DNA of 29,437 bases from a virus: positions 1-29,437 of the IMG/VR virus record IMGVR_UViG_3300042484_000088. One strand, written 5' to 3'. Shown in pieces: positions 8,157-13,692 of the stretch. Each line of letters begins with the position of its first letter. Within the stretch, counting starts at the first letter, position 1. Position numbers and translations under genes: made by a program. The notes beneath the pieces were generated by a model that was given only the letters and a program-made list of their open reading frames with translations, was not told where the DNA came from and ran no database searches.

Positions 8157-8891
8157 ATGCTAAAATCAAAACGCAAACGCCTCTATTTCGATTTGGAATC
8201 GTCGCCCAACATAGGTTTCTTTTGGAGCGCAGGTTACAAGCTAAACATCTCTACCGAAAGCATTATTAAAGAACGAGCTATTATTTGCATCTGTTATAAG
8301 TGGGAAGACGAAAAAGAAGTTTACCATTTGGAATGGGATAGTAAACAATGCGACAAAAAGATGTTGCAAAAGTTTGTAGAAGTAGCAAACACGGCATCTG
8401 AGTTAGTAGGACATAATGGCGATAAATTTGATTTGCCGTGGGTAAGAACCAGGTGCTTATTTCACGGAATAGATATGTTCCCTTCATACGTTACAATCGA
8501 CACGCTAAAGGTAGCAAGACAAAAGTTTAGATTTAATAGCAACAAGCTTAACTACATAGCTGACTATTTAGGTATTGGCACTAAAATCAAAACCGAATAT
8601 AGTTTATGGAAAGACATTGTTCTGCATAAGGACAAAGTGGCTATGGCTAAAATGATTAAGTACTGCCAAAAAGATGTTGTTTTATTAGAGCAAGTATTTA
8701 ACGCACTTAAAAACCACATAGAACCAAAAACACATTACGGAGTAATATTCGGACAAGACCGAGGCTCTTGCCCTGAATGTGGAAGCGACGATTTAATTAT
8801 TTCACTTCGTAGAACAACCGCAACCGGAGTAAAGAAAATATCTTACAAGTGCAAAACTTGTTTTAAAATGCATAGCAAAACCGACAAATAA
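8157..8891 (+). CDS. DEDDy 3'-5' exonuclease with C-terminal zinc ribbon
   Basis: 244 residues. An RNase H-fold exonuclease core is visible: Exo I YFDLESSP with Asp12 and Glu14, Exo II GHNGDKFDLPW with Asp92, and Exo III YCQKD with Tyr169 and Asp173, i.e. the DEDDy variant found in DnaQ/Pol B-type proofreading domains. The C-terminus adds a four-Cys zinc ribbon (CPEC at 205-208, CKTC at 232-235). No polymerase domain is attached. Likely a stand-alone nuclease for replication, recombination or DNA turnover. It sits after the lysis genes, and its stop overlaps the next start. Confidence 0.8.
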   Translation: MLKSKRKRLYFDLESSPNIGFFWSAGYKLNISTESIIKERAIICICYKWEDEKEVYHLEWDSKQCDKKMLQKFVEVANTASELVGHNGDKFDLPWVRTRCLFHGIDMFPSYVTIDTLKVARQKFRFNSNKLNYIADYLGIGTKIKTEYSLWKDIVLHKDKVAMAKMIKYCQKDVVLLEQVFNALKNHIEPKTHYGVIFGQDRGSCPECGSDDLIISLRRTTATGVKKISYKCKTCFKMHSKTDK

Positions 8892-9088
8892 TGAGCAACA
8901 TACTTGACGAAACAATTAAAGATTTATACAAGCGTGAGATAAGAGGTTTAAAAGAATACGGAACTACAATGGATAGAACCGATTTAAGCCAAGACGAATG
9001 GCTGCAACACGCATACGAAGAGGCTTTAGATTTAGCACTATACTTAAAAAAACTATTACTAACCAATGCGCCTCAAAAAGATATTTAG
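8891..9088 (+). CDS. Small helical protein, NTP-pyrophosphohydrolase-like fragment
   Basis: 65 residues. The segment GLKEYGTTMDRTDL, followed by EWLQHAYEEALDLALYLKKLL, recurs widely in phage proteins. It resembles the all-alpha MazG-like NTP pyrophosphatase fold (EExxD-type helix), although the protein is shorter than a full enzyme. It overlaps the exonuclease stop and is itself overlapped by the GNAT gene. Enzymatic activity is uncertain. Confidence 0.7.
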   Translation: MSNILDETIKDLYKREIRGLKEYGTTMDRTDLSQDEWLQHAYEEALDLALYLKKLLLTNAPQKDI

Positions 9089-9494
9089 CTTCGGCAATAT
9101 ATTAGACCGAGATACCTACGAGCAACTTAGAGAATTAGATTATAACAACCCAAACTTTAAGGGTTGCGGAGACGAGTTCCAGTTCAACCGGGAGTGGTGG
9201 GTTATGATTAACGAAGGCGAAATAGTAGCTTATTGCGGTTCTATTTATTCCAAAGGCATTTGCATATTTAATAGAGCGTGGGTTAAAAAATCACATAGAG
9301 GTCAGGGCATACAAAGACGAATGATTAAAACCAGGTTAAAGGCTGCATCTACTTTTTGCCATATAGCTATTACTTATACTACCTTAGACAACTTCCCTTC
9401 AGCTAATAACCTTATTTCGTGTGGGTTTAAGCTATACCTACCGGAGTATTCATACGGGGGTTCTGACAAACTTTACTTCCAAAAATTACTATAA
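9066..9494 (+). CDS. GNAT-family N-acetyltransferase
   Basis: 142 residues with the GNAT fold signature: a beta-strand pair (EIVAYCGSIY, ICIFNRAWV), then acetyl-CoA loop HRGQGIQRRMI (Arg78-Gly81 as the R/QxxGxG/A motif), a helix, and a C-terminal NLISCGFKLY strand/helix. The substrate cannot be read from sequence. It is the last gene of the left block, just before the regulatory gap. Phage GNAT proteins are sometimes involved in DNA or protein modification, but nothing here shows which. Confidence 0.8.
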   Translation: MRLKKIFSFGNILDRDTYEQLRELDYNNPNFKGCGDEFQFNREWWVMINEGEIVAYCGSIYSKGICIFNRAWVKKSHRGQGIQRRMIKTRLKAASTFCHIAITYTTLDNFPSANNLISCGFKLYLPEYSYGGSDKLYFQKLL

Positions 9495-9517
9495 AAGGTA
9501 GTAATACTACTACTTTT
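9493..9517 (+). terminator. Weak intrinsic terminator candidate after the GNAT gene
   Basis: AAAAG+GTAGT pairs with ACTAC+CTTTT (9493-9502 with 9506-9517) around a three-base loop, with a two-base TA bulge. The U-run is inside the stem and not after it, so termination would be weak. It overlaps the stop codon of the GNAT gene and starts the longest gene-free stretch in the window. Confidence 0.3.
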
Positions 9518-9729
9518 GGCTGCATTTTACTTCCGACTTTGTACGTTCTGGCGTACATAATTGGTAATAAATAGCACAATCTAAAGTGCAATTAAGTCGG
9601 TAATTACCATCATTACATACTATTTTTTGACATAATGTGCTATAAAATGCACATTAACTCGTGTTTTTGTCCTATGTAAAACCGATTATTTGCATCATTG
9701 TTGCAAAAATAATTTATATAATTTTACAC
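9518..9729. promoter_or_regulatory. Gene-free regulatory region with several dyads
   Basis: No credible gene lies between 9495 and 9772. Visible dyads: TGTACG/CGTACA at 9540-9557; CCGACTT (9533-9539) paired with AAGTCGG (9594-9600); GCAC-N8-GTGC at 9574-9589; the perfect 10-bp palindrome GGTAATTACC at 9599-9608; AATGTGC-N8-GCACATT at 9634-9655; and ATTATTTGCA with TGCAAAAATAAT at 9685-9713. The density and the repeated 8-base spacer suggest operator sites or RNA structure controlling the early block that begins at 9773. Confidence 0.45.
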
Positions 9730-9756
9730 TTTGTATTGTTAATTGTAGTATATTTG
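9730..9756 (+). promoter_or_regulatory. Promoter for the early/replication block
   Basis: An exact TATATTTG at 9749-9756 matches the Bacteroidetes -7 box. TTTG at 9730-9733 is the best -33 candidate, but its 15-base spacing is short. The predicted start lies about ten bases upstream of the gene at 9773, and the leader CAAAACACAAATG resembles the leader after the 20152 promoter. Confidence 0.55.
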
Positions 9757-9772
9757 TTGAAACAAAACACAA

Positions 9773-9979
9773 ATGACACATTTAACCAACTACCAGAAGT
9801 TCCAATTCGAGAGATTTGGCACTATCTTACTGCAAGACGGGAGCAGTACACAAAACCCGTATGACCCAAAATTACTGCCTAAAAACTACGATTACGAAGA
9901 TGATGATTACACCTTCACTCGTTGGGTTGAAAACAATGCAGAACTTGAACTTTTAAAAAACGAATTATATGAAGATTGA
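9773..9979 (+). CDS. Small acidic early protein, 68 aa
   Basis: First gene after the dyad-rich gap and its promoter. It has a helical N-terminus (LTNYQKFQFERFGTILL), a Pro/Tyr/Asp-rich middle (PKNYDYEDDDYTF) and an acidic amphipathic C-terminal helix. Strongly acidic small first-expressed phage proteins sometimes act on host proteins or mimic DNA. No family recognised, so this stays a hypothetical early protein. Its end overlaps the next gene by 11 bases. Confidence 0.65.
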   Translation: MTHLTNYQKFQFERFGTILLQDGSSTQNPYDPKLLPKNYDYEDDDYTFTRWVENNAELELLKNELYED

Positions 9980-10166
9980 ATTTGTAAAAGAAACTAAGCC
10001 AGACGGCACTATTTTCTACTACACTTTAGTAGATAACAAATATGATAGCGCAAGTATGTACTTGGAATATTCTCAGGCTTACGAGTATTTTTTAAGCCTA
10101 AAGAAAAGACAAGAACCTATTATCGAAATTTTAGAACACTATAACATAGACATACAAAACAAATAA
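9969..10166 (+). CDS. Small hypothetical early protein, 65 aa
   Basis: A beta-hairpin-like N-terminus (KIEFVKETKPDGTIFYYTL), then a Tyr-rich helix (YLEYSQAYEYFLSLKK) and a charged C-terminal helix. No signal, membrane segment or catalytic motif. It overlaps the previous gene and is followed two bases later by the ERF recombinase, so it belongs to the early transcript. Function unknown. Confidence 0.65.
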   Translation: MKIEFVKETKPDGTIFYYTLVDNKYDSASMYLEYSQAYEYFLSLKKRQEPIIEILEHYNIDIQNK

Positions 10167-10168
10167 CA

Positions 10169-10702
10169 ATGAGCCTAATTAAAATTCAACAGGAATTAAA
10201 AGCACCTAAAAATCAATTCAATGCTTTTGCTAAATACAAGTACCGAAGTGCAGAAGATATTATCGAAGCTGCAAAACCTATCTGCCATAAGTACGGCTAC
10301 GCTTTAATGTTAAGCGACGAAGTAATAGAAGTAGGCGGTAGAGTTTATGTAAAGGCTACTGCTTGTCTAAATAACGGAGAGGACAACATTACTTGTACCG
10401 GGTTAGCGCGTGAAGAGGAAAACAAAAAAGGTATGGACGCTTCGCAGATTACCGGAGCAGCAAGTAGTTATGCCAGAAAATATGCGCTGAACGGATTGTT
10501 CGCAATAGACGATACTAAAGATGCAGATGCTACTAATGAGCATAAAGACGAAGTAAGCGAAGGGCAAAAGGCGTTCTTAATTGAAGCACTTGATAAGACA
10601 AAGTTTACCCAAGACCAAAAGGTAAAGGCTGCACTGAAAATCAATGCTATCAAGACCTTAGACGAATTTAATAAGATTAAAGAAACCATAAAGAAAAGCT
10701 AA
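10169..10702 (+). CDS. ERF-family single-strand annealing protein
   Basis: 177 residues, slightly short for the family. The N-terminal half carries the ERF pattern: FAKYKYRSAEDIIEAAKPIC, a hydrophobic strand near LMLSDEV, then the hallmark GAASSYARKYAL loop/helix and a DDTKDAD acidic segment. The C-terminal ~50 residues are a charged helical region. ERF proteins coat and anneal complementary single strands in recombination-dependent replication or genome circularisation. The DEDDy exonuclease upstream and the small protein with an SSB-like tip at 11304 are plausible partners. Confidence 0.85.
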   Translation: MSLIKIQQELKAPKNQFNAFAKYKYRSAEDIIEAAKPICHKYGYALMLSDEVIEVGGRVYVKATACLNNGEDNITCTGLAREEENKKGMDASQITGAASSYARKYALNGLFAIDDTKDADATNEHKDEVSEGQKAFLIEALDKTKFTQDQKVKAALKINAIKTLDEFNKIKETIKKS

Positions 10703-10947
10703 TGAGAGACCTTTTACCATTTGAAAGGCAGATGCTGCTTGCTGAGATATATCACTACGCTTGGTATAACGAAGAGGCATACTCGGACCTTTTATTATTT
10801 ATAGAAAAATATCAAAACCTTTTAGATAAACCAGTTTTTTTAACACAAATCAATAACAATGACACAACAACAACAAATCTTGAACCACTTGCTTTCGGGC
10901 AAAACATTGACACCAATCCAAGCTTTGACGAAGTACAACAGTCTTAG
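10702..10947 (+). CDS. Hypothetical helical protein, 81 aa
   Basis: Starts at the ERF stop (TAATG). Residues 1-45 form two clear helices (LLPFERQMLLAEIYHYAWY, SDLLLFIEKYQNLL). The last ~30 residues are Asn/Thr-rich and encoded by bases that also encode the next gene in another frame (89-nt overlap), so they look like read-out of the overlap. Function unknown. Confidence 0.55.
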   Translation: MRDLLPFERQMLLAEIYHYAWYNEEAYSDLLLFIEKYQNLLDKPVFLTQINNNDTTTTNLEPLAFGQNIDTNPSFDEVQQS

Positions 10948-11065
10948 ACTTGCAGCCGTAGTATTTGAATTAAAACGCAAAGGCTACAAAGTACAAACGG
11001 AATTAATTAACGTAGGTACGAAAAAACAAAGTAAATTAGTAGCTAAATATTCAATTAAAAAGTAA
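10859..11065 (+). CDS. Small winged helix-turn-helix protein (HTH_39-like)
   Basis: 68 residues. QILNHLLSGKTLTPIQALTK, then LRLAAVVFELKRKGYKV, then a beta wing (QTELINVG, LVAKYSI) matches, from memory, the PF14090 HTH_39 pattern common in phages. The leading helix, recognition helix and wing are all visible, so it probably binds DNA and may regulate early transcription or replication. It starts inside the preceding gene in another frame, and its stop overlaps the next start. Confidence 0.75.
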   Translation: MTQQQQILNHLLSGKTLTPIQALTKYNSLRLAAVVFELKRKGYKVQTELINVGTKKQSKLVAKYSIKK

Positions 11066-11301
11066 TGAATCTATATACAGAAGAACAATTAGTATATGCT
11101 ATGTCATTAGCTGCAAGTGGTGATTATTATTTGTATTATGAAATATTACAAAAATTAAACCCAATAAAATTACCAAGTAATGAAGAAATTAATAATTTTG
11201 AATTTCATTATACAGATGGTGAAAATATAATAAAAGCTTGGAAAGAAGGGGTAGAATGGGCGCTTAATGAAATACTTAATCAAACAATTAAAAACAAATA
11301 A
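11065..11301 (+). CDS. Hypothetical phage protein, 78 aa
   Basis: Helical N-terminus (YTEEQLVYAMSLAASGDYYL), a Pro/Lys loop, then EGVEWALNEILN at the C-terminus. The EEQL...W.L...L pattern is frequent in small early phage proteins, but I know no function. Base composition is more AT-rich than its neighbours. It overlaps the wHTH stop. Confidence 0.7.
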   Translation: MNLYTEEQLVYAMSLAASGDYYLYYEILQKLNPIKLPSNEEINNFEFHYTDGENIIKAWKEGVEWALNEILNQTIKNK

Positions 11302-11303
11302 AA

Positions 11304-11498
11304 ATGGAACAAAAAAAATGGAGTGCAGGTGCTTGGAAAAAGCAAACCACTAAAGGAGAAGTAATTAATTTTACAATCAATGATGTTAAATATTCAATGT
11401 GGGTTAATGCTTACAAGACAGAGGACAAGCAACCAGATTACAAGATTTATGTAAATGATTTCAAACCTAAAGAAGACACGGAAGGATTGCCGTTTTAA
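11304..11498 (+). CDS. Small protein with SSB-like C-terminal tip
   Basis: 64 residues: a KWSAGAWKKQTTKGEVINF opening, two to three predicted beta strands (NFTINDVKYSMWV, DYKIYVNDF) and an acidic tail ending DTEGLPF. The (D/E)-rich tail ending L/I-P-F is the hallmark of SSB C-terminal tips, which recruit replication and repair proteins. The body is too small for a standard SSB OB fold, though it resembles DUF736-like strand patterns. It lies between recombination and replication genes, so a ssDNA-associated role is inferred. Confidence 0.6.
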   Translation: MEQKKWSAGAWKKQTTKGEVINFTINDVKYSMWVNAYKTEDKQPDYKIYVNDFKPKEDTEGLPF

Positions 11499-11500
11499 TT

Positions 11501-11929
11501 ATGCTAACTAAAAATAGAGATGTTTCAATAAGACAACTAAAGGAATTATACTATGCTCAACGTAATACCCACGTTAAATTGCACGAAATGATGTCGCAGT
11601 TAGGGTTGTTAGGCTTAGAAGACAACGAGCCTTTAGGTGCGGATATAGGTGCGAGAAGCATCGTTAAATTAGTTGAAGAGGTATTTGAATGCGATATATC
11701 AAGAAGGGATAGGAGTTTAAGAACTACCTTTGGTCGCAAGGCTGCTGCTTACTTACTTAGAAGGTATACTAAATTGAACCTAAAAGAGATAAGCGCATAT
11801 ACTGGCACTAAAGACCATACCACCGCAATTCACAATATCAAACAAGCAAACAACCTAATTGACACGGAAGATTGGTTTAAGGACAAATTAAAAAGAATTT
11901 GCCAAAAGATTGAAATTACCGAAAATTAG
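11501..11929 (+). CDS. Stand-alone DnaA domain IV-like DNA-binding protein
   Basis: 142 residues. An N-terminal helical ~60 residues of unknown kind are followed by a region closely resembling DnaA domain IV: CDISRRDRSLRTTFGRKAAA, then LLRRYTKLNLKEISAYTG, then KDHTTAIHNI near residues 108-117 (compare the DnaA signature GRDHTTVLHA). The HTH that reads DnaA boxes is therefore present, but no AAA+ ATPase domain exists. It ends two bases before the promoter of the leader RNA and 228 bases before the first iteron. It could bind the phage origin, compete with host DnaA or act as a repressor. Confidence 0.75.
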   Translation: MLTKNRDVSIRQLKELYYAQRNTHVKLHEMMSQLGLLGLEDNEPLGADIGARSIVKLVEEVFECDISRRDRSLRTTFGRKAAAYLLRRYTKLNLKEISAYTGTKDHTTAIHNIKQANNLIDTEDWFKDKLKRICQKIEITEN

Positions 11930-11939
11930 TTTATATTTG
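11910..11939 (+). promoter_or_regulatory. Promoter of the leader RNA and initiator gene
   Basis: TTG (11910-11912), 19 bases, then the exact -7 box TATATTTG (11932-11939). Spacing and box both fit the Bacteroidetes consensus. It overlaps the end of the DnaA-IV-like gene, whose stop is at 11927-11929. The predicted start is near 11943, four bases before the first leader hairpin. Confidence 0.65.
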
Positions 11940-11942
11940 CAA

Positions 11943-12036
11943 AAAGACACATAGACGAACTGCGAACCGCCTATGTGTTTAGTGGTTAAATAATAATAAC
12001 CCTGGTAGTTCGCAGCTATCGGGGTTTATTTTTTTT
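11943..12036 (+). ncRNA. Structured leader RNA with two loop-complementary hairpins
   Basis: About 94 nt from the predicted start to the initiator ATG. Hairpin 1: ACACATAG (11947-11954) pairs with CTATGTGT (11971-11978), an 8-bp perfect stem with a 16-nt loop. Hairpin 2: an 11-bp stem (11998-12008 with 12016-12026, two G.U pairs) with 7-nt loop TTCGCAG (12009-12015). Loop 1 carries CTGCGAA at 11960-11966, the exact complement of loop 2, so the two loops could kiss. GGTTA (11984-11988) can also pair with TAACC (11997-12001), which would break hairpin 2. It could be an attenuator/riboregulator or a short trans-acting RNA. I cannot tie it to a named RNA family. Confidence 0.6.
11998..12036 (+). 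terminator. Intrinsic terminator abutting the initiator start codon
   Basis: The 11-bp hairpin at 11998-12026 is followed by a U-tract (a run of T with one A from 12025 to 12036) ending exactly where ATG 12037 begins. Stem, loop and U-tract are canonical for Rho-independent termination. Its position means the downstream gene is made only by readthrough or when the hairpin is prevented from forming. Confidence 0.65.
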
Positions 12037-12771
12037 ATGGCAAAAGACCCAGCGTTTTTATTTTATCCCGGTGACTATGTAAGTGGCACTATGGGAATGA
12101 CATTTGAAGAGAAGGGAGCATATATGGACTTACTTATGCTTCAATTTAACCGAGGGCATATGAACACTCATATGATACAACATACGGTTGGTCACTTGTG
12201 GGAGCAAGTGAAATGCAAGTTTATTCAGGATAACGAAGGTTTATGGTACAATGTCAGGCTTGATGTTGAAAAAGAAAAGCGTAAAACCTTTACTGAGTCA
12301 AGGCGAAACAATATGAAACCTAAAGACAAACCCTCATATGAACCCCCATATGAAACGCATATGCAACACCATATGGACTCCCATATGGAAAATGAAAATG
12401 AAAATATAAATAAAGATATTAATACTAATAAAAGTAAATGTAGTTTTGAACAAGCTTTTAAATATATGGCTAATAAAATTAGTTTAGATTTAGCTAAAAT
12501 TGAAGCTGAAAAGTTTGTAAATTACTATACAAGCAACGGGTGGAAAGTAGGGAAAAACCCTATGAAAAGTTGGACACACGCAGCAAATACTTGGTTAATA
12601 AACTCTAAACAATATGCAAAAGGAACTACAAACAATCAACGAAAGCTTGATAAAAACGAACTCGAGAACCTTAAAAACTACAACTATATCCACTCTACTT
12701 CCTATGGAGCAGGAGATTATGACCGCCTTTTCGGGGGAACGAATGAGGAACATAAACTCTACCATATTTAA
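12037..12771 (+). CDS. Replication initiator-like protein (DUF1376-type N-terminus)
   Basis: 244 residues. The N-terminal ~65 residues (AKDPAFLFYPGDYVSGTMGM, TFEEKGAYMDLLMLQFNRG) match the DUF1376-type domain of phage replication/initiator proteins. A low-complexity His/Met/Asn linker (about 96-135) follows, then a C-terminal helical domain with SNGWKVGKNPMKSW and AANTWL, seen in Bacteroidetes phage initiators. The linker DNA holds CATATG iterons and an AT-rich tract, so the gene probably contains its own origin, as lambda O does. The first ATG after the terminator U-tract is chosen because MAKDPAFLFY is the usual start. Its 3' end overlaps the next gene by 29 bases. Confidence 0.7.
   Translation: MAKDPAFLFYPGDYVSGTMGMTFEEKGAYMDLLMLQFNRGHMNTHMIQHTVGHLWEQVKCKFIQDNEGLWYNVRLDVEKEKRKTFTESRRNNMKPKDKPSYEPPYETHMQHHMDSHMENENENINKDINTNKSKCSFEQAFKYMANKISLDLAKIEAEKFVNYYTSNGWKVGKNPMKSWTHAANTWLINSKQYAKGTTNNQRKLDKNELENLKNYNYIHSTSYGAGDYDRLFGGTNEEHKLYHI
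12157..12186. repeat. Iteron cluster 1 (three 12-bp units)
   Basis: CATATG at 12157 and 12169, and the variant CATACG at 12181, are spaced exactly 12 bases apart. They encode an alternating His-Met pattern in the initiator. A further TATATG at 12121 lies 36 bases (three units) upstream, in phase. Confidence 0.55.
12335..12387. repeat. Iteron cluster 2 (five CATATG units)
   Basis: CATATG starts at 12335, 12347, 12358, 12370 and 12382: spacings 12, 11, 12, 12. The single 11-base step moves the hexamer into another reading frame: the first two copies are read as S-Y and P-Y, the last three as H-M. The DNA is conserved while the protein is not, which argues for a DNA-level function. Confidence 0.65.
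12335..12450. other. Candidate phage replication origin
   Basis: The five iterons at 12335-12387 are followed directly by three tandem GAAAAT units (12388-12405) and a very AT-rich tract. By my count only 8 of the 60 bases at 12391-12450 are G or C. Iterons plus an adjacent easily melted tract inside the initiator gene is the architecture of lambda and lambdoid origins. No consensus DnaA box was found nearby by eye. Confidence 0.55.
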
Positions 12772-13372
12772 GCAGAACCTTATTTACCTTATGCAGCTTG
12801 TAGGCATCAACAATCCTGGCGACGTTAAGTTAGCAATCTTAGAAGATTGGATAAGAACCGAGTATGGTAACTTTACAATAAACGAGGTTAAAGTAGCGTT
12901 TAAGCAAATGGTAGCCAATGACTTTATAGACCACTACCAGAACTTCAGCCCTGCATACTTTAGTCAGGTTATGGATAGGTACAAGAAAAAAGCAAACGAA
13001 GTAAGAAAAATGATGCCACAAGAACGAGTAGAAGCAATACCTCACTTAACTGATTTAGAGATAATTGACTACTCTTACCAAGAATATAAGCTTTTAGAAA
13101 ATAGAACTTTTGACAGGTTGTTTAACCCACTAAGTGTATTTACAAAGCTTAATAGCACGGGCATTAAGAAGTGGACTAAAGAAGATGGCGCACTTGCTAA
13201 AAAGAAACTAATGGAGATTATTACCTATAAAGCTAATAAAATGGATATTATAAGCGCAAAGCAATACCGGGACGAATGGACTGAGCAATGGCTAAAGAAC
13301 CAGGCTCGAGCCGTAGCAGTAGCTTTATTTTTTGAGGACCAAATAAAAATTGGCAAAGTTTCGTTTTCTTAA
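12743..13372 (+). CDS. Putative replication accessory protein (helicase-loader position)
   Basis: An ATG at 12743 gives 209 residues starting MRNINSTIFKQ; the frame is open further upstream (ATG at 12614), but that part lies inside the initiator gene and reads as low-complexity. It is helical throughout: a small domain at 8-80 with ILEDWIRTEYG and AFKQMVAND, then an amphipathic C-terminal half with many Lys. There is no Walker motif. It follows the initiator with an overlap, the slot occupied by helicase loaders such as lambda P. I infer a replication-accessory role from position only. Confidence 0.55.
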   Translation: MRNINSTIFKQNLIYLMQLVGINNPGDVKLAILEDWIRTEYGNFTINEVKVAFKQMVANDFIDHYQNFSPAYFSQVMDRYKKKANEVRKMMPQERVEAIPHLTDLEIIDYSYQEYKLLENRTFDRLFNPLSVFTKLNSTGIKKWTKEDGALAKKKLMEIITYKANKMDIISAKQYRDEWTEQWLKNQARAVAVALFFEDQIKIGKVSFS

Positions 13373-13382
13373 TATAGTTTTG
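13350..13382 (+). promoter_or_regulatory. Candidate promoter before the VRR-NUC gene
   Basis: TAGTTTTG at 13375-13382 matches TAnnTTTG, with TTG at 13350-13352 (22-base spacing, somewhat long). The start would fall at or within a few bases of ATG 13387, so the transcript would be leaderless or nearly so. Confidence 0.35.
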
Positions 13383-13386
13383 TAAT

Positions 13387-13692
13387 ATGACCGCAAACGA
13401 ATTAACCAAAGAAGCAATCAAAACCTTAAACAAAAACGGGTGCTTTGTATGGCGCAATAATAATTTAGCGGTTAGGGGTAGAACCTTTATAGGCTTGAAA
13501 GGTGTTCCAGATGTTGTAGGCTTCCACACACAAACAGGAGTTGCGGTTTACTGCGAAACAAAAGCCATAGGCGATAAACTTAGCAGCTACCAAATATCAT
13601 TTTTAAACTTAGCAAAAACGGCAAATTGTTTTTGTTACATAGCAACCGAAGATAATGGTAAACTAACCTTAAAGGAGTATGAACAAGAATAG
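13387..13692 (+). CDS. VRR-NUC domain nuclease
   Basis: 101 residues forming a minimal VRR-NUC (PD-(D/E)XK) domain: N-terminal helix, FVWRNNN strand, GVPDVVGF with Asp42, CETK with Glu57 and Lys59, then SSYQISFL with Gln69 and a final strand (CFCYIATEDNG). These are the PD, ExK and Q positions of the family, which includes FAN1-type structure-specific nucleases. In phages such proteins usually resolve replication or recombination intermediates. It sits downstream of the replication genes, and its end overlaps the next gene. Confidence 0.85.
   Translation: MTANELTKEAIKTLNKNGCFVWRNNNLAVRGRTFIGLKGVPDVVGFHTQTGVAVYCETKAIGDKLSSYQISFLNLAKTANCFCYIATEDNGKLTLKEYEQE

Noticed and set aside
9627-9646. 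TTGACA and TATAAA in the gap resembling a sigma-70 promoter
   Set aside because: The spacer is only 8 bases, and Bacteroidetes do not use this consensus.
9661-9864. 67-codon open frame starting with GTG in the regulatory gap
   Set aside because: It crosses the dyad at 9685-9713 and the TATATTTG promoter, encodes a run of hydrophobic residues typical of AT-rich noncoding DNA, and shares the last 92 bases with the better gene at 9773.
11984-11996. GGTTAAATAATAA, one mismatch to the 13-mer at 28739/29355
   Set aside because: The second half (TTAATATTTA) is missing at the expected distance, and the sequence is better explained as part of the leader RNA fold.
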